From contig NC_057768.1 in NCBI RefSeq assembly GCF_010389155.1, positions 22,143,966 to 22,207,965 of the forward strand: a stretch of DNA of 64,000 nt. Reading direction: 5' to 3'. This document shows positions 56,192-64,000 of the stretch, one piece after another (within the stretch, counting starts at the first letter, position 1; each line of letters begins with the position of its first letter). The position numbers were made by a program, and so were the translations under genes. This DNA comes from Erigeron canadensis. Lineage: Eukaryota > Streptophyta > Magnoliopsida > Asterales > Asteraceae. Under the pieces are notes generated by a model. That model made no database searches and was not told the origin of the DNA. It saw nothing but the letters and a program-made list of their open reading frames with translations.

Positions 56192-56382
56192 TGTATGTGG
56201 GAAAAGTGATTATAAGACTGTTTGGTACCGAAGCTTAAGTGTGGAACCCCTCACATACAAATTTTTTATATTTTTTTGATTAATGAATAAATGTTTGGGC
56301 CTCCATGAATATTATGGATTAAAAAAACAATACGTGAGTGTTCCAAATCTAAACTTAGGTATTTAACAGTCTTGTGGGTGGG
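56192..56382. mobile_element. TA-tract-associated MITE, copy 4
   Basis: Preceded by a (TA)n tract of about 60 bp. The inverted arms ACTGTTTGGTACCGAAGC and TTAGGTATTTAACAGTC resemble copy 2. Confidence 0.6.
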
Positions 56383-56394
56383 TTATTTATAGTA

Positions 56395-56930
56395 CACGCA
56401 ATAAAAAAAGTACAAAAGTACAAGGTTATTCCTCATTCTTCCTTCTTCTCCGTCGAGACTGCCGCCGCCAACCAGCACCTTCTTCTCCGGCGACCGCCAC
56501 ACCTCCTCCTTCTTCCTTCTTCTCCGGGGACACAACCACCGCCACCACCTCCGGCGATATCTCAGGCGACTTTTCCGGCGAGAATCAGGTTCGTTGTCGG
56601 GTGGATATGGTACAAGCGTTTCCCTCATCCGTTCTAAACTGGTTGTCAAAGGACGAATATGAGAATCATATGGATTTGATGGGCGGCGATCCAAGAGATG
56701 TTGACGGTTTTCTACGATACGGGCGAAGTCCTTGCTGCCCGCGTCTGCGTCGTTGTTGGGGTGGTCGGTGATGATGGTGGTGGTGGTTGTCTCGCCGGAG
56801 AAGAAAAAGGAGGTGGTGGTTGGCGGCGGCAGTTTAGCCGGAAAAGAAGGAAGAAGGAGGAAGAAGGAGAAGAACCTTGTACTTTTTGGATTGGTTATAC
56901 TATAATTATCTTTTCCATATATATATATAT
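56395..56930. mobile_element. Fold-back element with GC-rich arms
   Basis: The left arm (GTACAAGGTTATTCC, then TTCTTCCTTCTTCTCCG, then GCCGCCGCC) and the right arm (GGCGGCGGC, then AAGGAAGAAGGAGG, then ACCTTGTACTTTTT) are inverted. Frames through it give Pro-rich or Arg/Glu-rich products that I regard as by-products. A (TA)n tract follows at 56918. Confidence 0.5.
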
Positions 56931-57096
56931 ATATATATATATGGAGTTAACTGTACGGATCGAACCTGTGGTTCACAGACAACATGTCACCTTTCGTCCC
57001 TGAACTTTAATATCATTAGCCGTCGTCCTTTATAAGCGGTTAATGGTCAAGGTTTGTTCTTTAACTTAACGGTCGTTTAATGTCTTCCGTTAATTC

Positions 57097-57121
57097 CTGT
57101 CACGTGCCTTTCACGTGACAG
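57097..57121. promoter_or_regulatory. Paired G-box palindrome
   Basis: CTGTCACGTG, loop CCTTT, CACGTGACAG: a perfect 10-bp inverted repeat with a CACGTG in each arm. It lies in MITE-like CGTCCCTGAAC sequence, so its role as a promoter element is doubtful. Confidence 0.5.
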
Positions 57122-57479
57122 TATTTATGTCTTTTTATTCATTTAAAGGGTCAAACTTGATTGTTATTTTTTCCCTTAATTTTTTCTCTTTTTCCAACCT
57201 TATACTTCTAAACACAAAAACGTAATCATCCGTATTACCGTATACATACGTATATCGTCTCTGAACTTTTTCTTGAGATTTTGACATCCATTTTGGCACA
57301 TATTTGTTATCCCACTTGTTTCAAAGTCAATGCAATAAATGTGTGATTTTTTTGTTTATTACAAAGGTTTGAGTATTGTCTACATGTACGTTAACAATGT
57401 TTTTATGAATTGCTAATGCTAACGGGGAAACGGATATTCTTTAATTATGAAAATTTTCATACATGCCTTCTGAAATGGC

Positions 57480-57610
57480 ACTTTGTTGGTGAATGCTCCA
57501 GCAGAGGTCATATATGATCTTGTGGATGCAAGTGCTAAATTGATATTTGGAGAGTTTATTGACCCGTCAATAAGTTATCAAGTAAGTTTAACAATCATTG
57601 CCACATTTTC
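57480..57610 (+). pseudogene. FtsZ-like exon fragment
   Basis: Encodes VNAPAEVIYDLVDASAKLIF, then GEFIDPSISYQVSLTIIAT. This resembles the FtsZ segment just after the T7/GTPase domain (family pattern EVIYDLVD...ANLIFGAVIDP...GQVSITLIATG). FtsZ forms the plastid division ring in plants. Only about 40 residues of about 400 are present, with changes at conserved sites, so it is a captured or decayed exon. Confidence 0.6.
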
Positions 57611-57849
57611 ACTGTTTACCAGACCTTATCCGTGCTCCAGTGGCTCAAGTTTCATAGTCATATGTAATGTCACCTTCTTAACTACATATTTCGAGAAGTC
57701 TAAGTTAATTTAGGGAATTTTACAAAACTTGCAAGTAAATTGTGCTTATAAACTTGGTCAAAATGTTGGGTAATGAGGCAGATGTAGCTATAAAGGAAAT
57801 TCCTTTTTTAGCTGGTCACCATGGCCATTTGTTAGCTGGTCACTGTCGT

Positions 57850-58791
57850 ACTAAAACTACATGGATATATCCCATTGGTGCCAAAAAAGGTGAACTTGTT
57901 TGTGTGGAGACTTATTATGGATTGTATTCCTAATTTCCCAAATCTTTTTGTAAGAGGAATTGACATTGCTACTACGAGAGGTCTTCAATGTCAACATGGT
58001 ATTGAAACAACGAGACATATCTTCAAAAACTGTTACATGGCGACGAAAACGACAAGTGTTGAGTCTTGGATTCGCTGATAAGACTTGCTCGCTAATATGT
58101 GATGTCAGCGAGTCATCAGCGAGTCCAGTGACTCTTTTCAATGGGTTGTATGCTGCCCAAAATGTTTGTCATGGCGGGAAGAATTCAAACCAGATGAAGA
58201 CAAAAGTCACATGGTGGTTCTTCCAACTGTAAGTTGCCTTGTATGGCTAAGGTACAGTTGGGACCAATTCAAGGGTTCTCTCTCATACCCGATTTGGTAA
58301 AGAAGACAAAGACTCTTGCATGCAAGTACTTCGAGCCAATGGAACGTCGAGAACCACCATTAAGTCACTATCATTGTAAGGTTGTGTTGCCCTAATTCTT
58401 CTCTATAAAAGGCAACACAACCACAACATTAAAATGTGTGTTAGTCACCTTTAAAAGTGTGTGTCACTTTTCTTGTGATTGTATAAGTTTGTAGTGTGTC
58501 TAGACTTAGCAATTACTTTGTTTATTTGTATTCTTGTAAGTCAAGTTTGTAATATCGACCATGTATTCATCGTTTAATCAATGATACATATGATTATACT
58601 TGCATATATTTGTTACATTTGAACTTGTTATTGTTCTTGTTGATTACCTTCTTATTTACTTTCTTGTCTAGCTTAATTATAATACAAGTTGTGCAAATCT
58701 GTGGACTGTCAAGAAGTATGATTAGTAATTGGATTGGCTTCGTCTTACCTGCCATGTCGCCGAAGGAACTGCTGAGTTGGTGTGATAGGTT
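57850..58791 (+). pseudogene. LINE zinc-binding (zf-RVT) fragment, twice interrupted
   Basis: PKKVNLFVWRLIMDCIPNFP (about 57878-57935) and a CQHGIETTRHIFKNC block (to 58033) are the zf-RVT domain of L1-type ORF2. The frame is cut at 58057 by a 627-bp insertion and continues at about 58690 with NLWTVKKYD. It ends at the copia LTR at 58792. Confidence 0.7.
58057..58683 (+). mobile_element. Solo-LTR-like insertion in the LINE
   Basis: 627 bp starting TGTTGAGTC. It has a TATA box TCTCTATAAAAGGC (58400) and an AATCAATGATACA region before the end. ACAAG flanks both sides (58052-58056, 58684-58688). The end does not finish in CA, so the exact boundary is uncertain. Confidence 0.5.
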
Positions 58792-59485
58792 TGTTGGGTT
58801 ATATAACTATTATCAAATCAAATCACAAAGCACGCAGCGGAATATAAAATCTATGTAGTTAATTAATTAACCAAGATAGAAAACGTGTACCTTAAATTGG
58901 AGAGAATAAAGCAAGAAACCTTTATAAGAAGGTTTAAATTAAACCTCTCTACGATTGCACACACAACGTTGGAATGTATGTATGCTAGTACTTGATTACG
59001 AACCAAACAACCCTTTGTTACTACCTCCTTAATTCGAACCAAACAAAAACCCCGGAACCCTTTTGTTTTGTTGAAGTCGATCGAACCAAGAGAGAGAGAA
59101 GAAGAAGAGATTTTTAGGGTTTTAGAAAACCTAATGAATTGTGTGTTGAAAAAAATTAGATTAGGTCTCTATTTATAGTGTTTAGGAAACTTGATGACCA
59201 AGTTTAGGGTTTTGGAACCCCTTGATCGACCGGCCCCTCTAGGAACATTCTAGAGGGCCTCCTAATTGTTTCCTAATTCCAACTCTCCTTCGTTAAGTCC
59301 ATTAGTTAAGTACCGTTAACTATTAACTCTTTTAACGGACCATCATTAGTTTTTCGTGATCAAATTAATCAATAAATTACATTTAACATATTAATTAATT
59401 ATAGTTACATTCATGTTGAGGTGTGACCCCGTAGGCTTAAATACTTTCCGGACATACGTTCATTTTACGTGACCATATTCTAACA
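58792..59485 (-). repeat. 3' LTR of the large copia
   Basis: 694 bp, TGTTGGG to TATTCTAACA (TGTTAGAATATGG on the element strand). Next to it the element strand reads CTCAAGTGGGAGC, a typical copia polypurine tract (59486-59498). It is related to 45055-45738. Confidence 0.85.
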
Positions 59486-59499
59486 GCTCCCACTTGAGC

Positions 59500-60360
59500 T
59501 CATAATGAATGAAGGTAATAACATTGGTTAGCGTCTAGCAACACGCCAATGCTCCCGAAAAAATTTAAGTATAGTTTCTTAAAGTATGTTTAAATGGTTA
59601 AGGCATTTATTATCCCTTTGTTCAGATACCTTGTTAAATATGAATATGGATCAAGGTCATTTCATAATTTAACGATTATGTTTCTCATTCAATAACTAAT
59701 TAATGATTACCAAATATAAATGAGAACTATCTGGATTTATTTGGGCACGGCCATGCAAACATCTTAATTAGTCAAATGAGGGCACCAATGGTATCATGCT
59801 TCAACTTTGAAATTGAAGGAATAAATCCTGTATTCACTACACATGTCAGTCATCATACTTCATGACACTTTCTGAAAATAGCCCTTTATGTACCCCCTTA
59901 TTCAGGTGAGTTAGAACTACATCTAGTAAGTGCGATTCATACATGCTGACCTACTTGTATCTCAAGTCAAAAGATCAATAAAAGTAACCATTTATGAATT
60001 TTACTTAATGACGTCGATCCATAAAGTGATAATTCGTTAGTGGGGTAGTCCGATATGCATCAACTATGGATATCATGTGAGTTTGGTGGGACCATCCATT
60101 ATATATTCCAAGAATATAACCAATCACTCTGATTTGGCTTAGTTTAATTATATTCCCATATAATTAATCGACAATGGACAATTTAGATTATTTGATTAAA
60201 TATTAAAATATTCAAGAATTAAACATGCAAATATAGGACACAATTTAATATTGAATGAAATCAAACATATCAAGTACTTTATTTCATTATAGAAAATATA
60301 AATTGTTTAACATCCCTTATCCAAATACCGAACAACATATTTACATGAAATAACTAGCTA
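59500..60360 (-). other. 3' untranslated part of the large copia
   Basis: No coding sequence; lies between the RNase H end and the polypurine tract. Confidence 0.6.
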
Positions 60361-63300
60361 ATTTAAGTCATATGCCCTCGGCATGCCTTTCAAGCTTGGG
60401 CCTAGACAAAGCTTTTGTGAAAGGATCAGCTAAGTTAAAATCTGTGTGAACTTTGAGTAAATTGATCTCCCCTAGTTCGATCTACTCACGAACATAATGA
60501 TATCGTCTAGCATAATGTCTGGCACCTTTCTAAACTCCGGGTTCGTTGGCAATGATTAATGCACCAGTATTATCACAGTACAAATCAGTGGGTAAGTCAT
60601 TTGAGGGGATCACGTTTAGCCCGCTAATGAACTTCCTTATCCAGACTGCTTCCATCGCGGCTTCTGAGGCGGCAATGTACTCAGACTATGTTGCAGACAT
60701 GGCGACTGTGGTTTGCTTCTTGCTTTTCCGGTCCACAGCTCCTCCGTTAAGAACGAAGACGAATCCTGATTGAGACTTCGTGTCATCTTTATCAGTTTGA
60801 AATCCAGCATTCACAGTATCCGGTCACTTTGAGATCTAGGTCTGGATTTCCTCCATACACCAAAAATATATCTTTAGTAGGTCGTAGGTATTTCAGAATA
60901 TTCGTAACAGCAATCCAATGGCTTTCGCCAGGATTCTGTTGATATCGGCTTACGATATTTTGCGCGAACGCCACATCGGGTCTAGTGCATCTAACCGCAT
61001 ACATAATAGATCTCATAGCCGAAGCATAAGGAATTCTACTCATACGCTCCACCTCACTAGGCATAGTAGCACCTTGTTTGACAGATAAATAAAGTCCTTC
61101 TTGCATAGGTATAGACCCACGCTTAGAATTCTCCATCTTGAATCGCTTCAAGATCTTATCAATATAAGCACTTTAAATTAGTCCAATTAATCGCCTTTAT
61201 CTATCTCGGTAGATCTTGATTCCAAGAATAAATGCTACTTCTCCTAAATCTTTCATGGCAAAACAATTTCCAAGATGGGATTTAACATCTTGCAACATTG
61301 GAATGTGTTTTCCTATGATCAATATGTCATCGATATACAAGACAAGGAAAGTAACATTACTCCCACTAGCTTTGCGATATACACATGGCTCATCGGGATT
61401 TTGAACAAAACCAAACTTTTTGATTTCTTCATCAAACCGTTTATTCCAACTTCTTGATGCTTGCTTTAGTCCATAAATAGACCTTTGAAGCTTGCACACT
61501 TTATTGGGATGTTTTGGATCAATAAAACCTTCCGATTGATCCATATAGACTTCTTCATCCAAGTAACCATTTAAGAAGGCAGTCTTAACATCCATTTGTC
61601 ATATCTCAAAGTCATAGTACGCTGCTATGGCTAAGAGAATCCTAATACCTCTAATGTCCGCAACCGGAGAAAAGGTTTCATCATAATCAACACCGAAACG
61701 TTGAGTATAACCTTTTGCCACGAGACGAGCTTTATAGGTGTGTACATTTCCATCCATGTCCGTCTTCTTTTTGAAGATCCACTTACACCCAACAGTTTGA
61801 GCATTTTGTGGAAGATCAACCAAGCTCTAGACTTGATTGTCTTTCATGGATTTCATTTCCACCTTCGTAGCTTCAAGCCATTTGTCAGATTCTGGATTTG
61901 ATAATGCATCTTTGAAATTCGGAGGCTCATCGAGATCTCCAACAACGTCTTCTTCTACCATAAGACATAGTCTTTCGGTAGGACATCTTGTCCTTTCGTA
62001 CCTACGAAGTGTAATCGCTTGATTATCATCGACTTGAGGTTCATCACTTTGAACATTCCCCCCCCCCCCAAGTTGATGATTGCTAGGAGTTTGAGAAGGT
62101 GACACATCTTCCTCTTGAGTCTCATCAAGTTCTACAACCCTCCCACTGTTCTCTTGAACTAATTTCTTTTCAAAGAATTCAGCATATCGAGCAACACGAA
62201 CAATGTTTTTGGCGGTATCATAGAATTCGTAACCCATCGTTTCCTTCGGGTATCCGACAAAGATGCACTTAATAGTTCTGGGTTCAAGTTTGTCAGGCAT
62301 ATCGCGCTTCACAAGTGCCTCACATCCCCAGACTCTTAAGTAAGACAAATTAGGGACATCACCATGCCATAATTCGTACGGTGTCTTGTCAACCTTCTTG
62401 GTTGGAACCATATTGAGAATGCGTACAACAATCTCTAGAGCATAATCCCAAAACAAAAATGGGAGAGTTGTACGGGTCATCATTGATCTTACCATGTCTA
62501 GCAAGGTTCGATTTCTCCTTTCAGACACTCCATTATGCTGAGGAGTATATGGAGGAGTAAGCTGTTGGACAATTCCACATGCTTTAAGATAATCCTTAAA
62601 CTCTTGGCTTAAGTATTCACCACCTCGATCCGAACGAAGAATCTTGATGGTTTTACCGAGTTGATTTTCTACTTCATTTTTAAATTCTTTGAATGTTTCA
62701 AAGACTTCATGTTTATGTTTAAGCAAGTAAACATAACCATAACGACTGAAATCATCCGTAAAGGTTATGAAGTAGCTAGCTCCTTTCCTTGACACATGTC
62801 TAAATGGGCCACAAACATCGGTATGAATGAGTCCAAGAAGATCTTTAGCCCTTTCTGGCGAATGCTTAAAGGGTTTTCGTGTCATCTTGCCAGAAACACA
62901 TGACTCGTATTTATCAAATGATTCATCATTTAATTTTAAGATCCCTTCACGTTGAAGTCTTTCAACGTAATTTTTGCCAATGTGTGCAAGACGACAGTGC
63001 CAAAGATAGGTAGAGTCCAAGTCCGTCTTGGCTCTTTTGCTAACATTATACATTGAATTATTTGAAACACAACCACGCATATCAATTTCATAAATACCAT
63101 CATAAGCAATAGCATCAAAATAATGAACATTATTTTTAGAAACTGAAATACCAATATCATTAAAAACATTAATGAATTCGTTGTCTTTCAACAAAGAAAC
63201 TGAAATAACACCTCTAGTAATAAAAGGTGCATAATGACAATTGTCTAAAACAATGATTAAACCGGAAGGAAGAATTAAATGAAATTCTCCAATTGCTTCA

Positions 63301-63995
63301 GCAGGTGCTGGTAGACCATTGCCCACGATCAACTGCAAAGCTCCGGGCTTCAGTTTCCTCCTTTTCCTAAGCCCCTGTAATTCATTACAGATATGAGTTC
63401 CACAGCCATTGTCATAAACCCACGATTTACGCTTAGTTAAGGAAAATAATTCAATAGTGAAGATACCTGAAGTACTAGCGCCGCTAGTATTCTTCTTCTT
63501 CGCATTCAACTCGGCAAGATACTTAGAACAGTTCCTCTTCCAGTGCCCGACTTCATTACAATGATGACAACTCTGGTCTTTAGCTGTTGTACCCTTTTTC
63601 GTTAGAGGCATTTCATTTCCCTTGGCGATTGGTTGTTTTCTTTTCTGGACTTTTCCCCCCATGTTTGCAAGAACTTGGGGTGTTGAAAATTTCTTTGGAA
63701 GCTGTTTTTCATACTCAATTATCATGGCATGGAGTTCGGTGATGGTATTACCCGTGCCATGCAAATGATAGTTGCTCACAAAATTCTCAAAATCCTTAGA
63801 AAGTGACTTGAGAATTATTCCAATCATAATCAGAGGAGCATAAGCATTATTCAGCTTTTCCAATTCCTCAAAATACATTCTCAATTTTAGTATATGAGGT
63901 CCAACCGGTGTTCCTTGCTCGTGGTATAGGCTAAGAACTGCTTTATGCAGTTCATACAAATATTGCCTTCCAAACGCGGTATCGGTTGCATTCAA
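60360..63995 (-). pseudogene. Copia gag-pol, broken by in-frame stops
   Basis: One minus-strand frame carries Gag end, protease, integrase and reverse transcriptase in copia order; RNase H follows. In the first open stretch (722 residues): zinc knuckle C143-C146-H151-C156, protease motif DNG at 195-197 (normally DTG or DSG), integrase zinc domain with His333/His338 and one Cys replaced by Tyr363, and catalytic D393, D456, E492. Then come reverse transcriptase blocks ([21 protein letters not shown]) and the catalytic YIDD. The frame is stopped at 61827, 61597, about 61193 and about 61155; the first two look like Trp codons changed by G-to-A. A frameshift near 60800 precedes RNase H, whose TKSQSGFVF and SATESEY-type motifs are visible near 60665-60780. 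It cannot make an intact polyprotein. Confidence 0.85.
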
Positions 63996-64000
63996 CTCAT

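Larger units (their letters stand above)
58792..64000 (-). mobile_element. Large Ty1/copia retrotransposon, runs off the window
   Basis: The 3' LTR is at 58792-59485, the polypurine tract next to it, and gag-pol extends on the minus strand to the window end. The 5' LTR is outside the window. It was inserted in a LINE fragment. Confidence 0.9.

Noticed and set aside
56374..57003. Pro-rich and Arg/Glu-rich ORFs
   Set aside because: They run through the inverted arms of a fold-back element, with no domain and no splice support.
60546..60773. Plus-strand ORF of 75 codons
   Set aside because: It is the complement of the RNase H region of the minus-strand copia.

Overview
The window looks like an AT-rich, transposon-dominated intergenic region of a eudicot plant chromosome. 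The evidence is GT-AG introns, plant-type copia and Ty3/gypsy LTR elements, Cassandra 5S-LTR elements, Helitrons, SINEs and many MITEs. Repeat and gene style are compatible with Asteraceae, but this is only an impression. The one convincing intact protein gene is a class-I carboxylesterase (CXE, alpha/beta hydrolase) at 48.1-49.6 kb on the + strand. I saw no tRNA gene, functional 5S gene, CRISPR array or prokaryotic operon.

Layout. 0-8.6 kb: MITEs, two tRNA-derived SINEs and a Helitron end. 8.65-23.27 kb: a three-level nest. A hAT-like element (8-bp duplication TTAGCAGC) was entered by a copia element on the minus strand (5-bp CTATG). That copia was entered by a non-autonomous Athila-like LTR element on the minus strand (5-bp AACAT). 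23.3-28.6 kb: MITEs, a SINE with a perfect duplication, a Stowaway MITE and unassigned AT-rich DNA. 28.6-34.3 kb: a mosaic of a Helitron start carrying an RPA-like fragment, a gypsy LTR, a copia LTR, a fragment of the Athila-like LTR and a broken copia gag. 34.3-39.5 kb: MITEs set between (TA)n tracts, a complete 1.07-kb Helitron and a hAT MITE. 40.0-45.7 kb: an Athila-like LTR split by a 2-kb head-to-head Cassandra palindrome, then a copia leader and LTR. 45.7-52.5 kb: the CXE locus, with short dispersed duplicates on both sides. 52.5-58.8 kb: a gypsy LTR, LINE fragments, a fold-back element and an FtsZ-like exon fragment. 58.79-64 kb: a large minus-strand copia running off the window, with a recognisable gag-pol broken by in-frame stops.

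Most unusual signals. (1) A tandem pair of about 60-nt structured modules (11770-11898) in the 3' region of the Athila-like element; the outer stems differ in sequence but stay complementary, one inner pair covaries, and both loops are GNRA on the element's sense strand. (2) Clusters of short odd-length palindromes built on a GCGGCGC core with family-specific complementary arms (CCAGCG/CGCTGG, CCCACTGCG/CGCAGTGGG, GTTGCG/CGCAAC), in LTRs of at least two LTR types and repeatedly inside one element. (3) A head-to-head Cassandra dimer flanked by a 5-bp direct repeat, suggesting it integrated as one palindromic unit. (4) A leader array of about 12 bZIP-like TGACGTCA palindromes inside TTCGTG/CACGAA arms in the nested copia.
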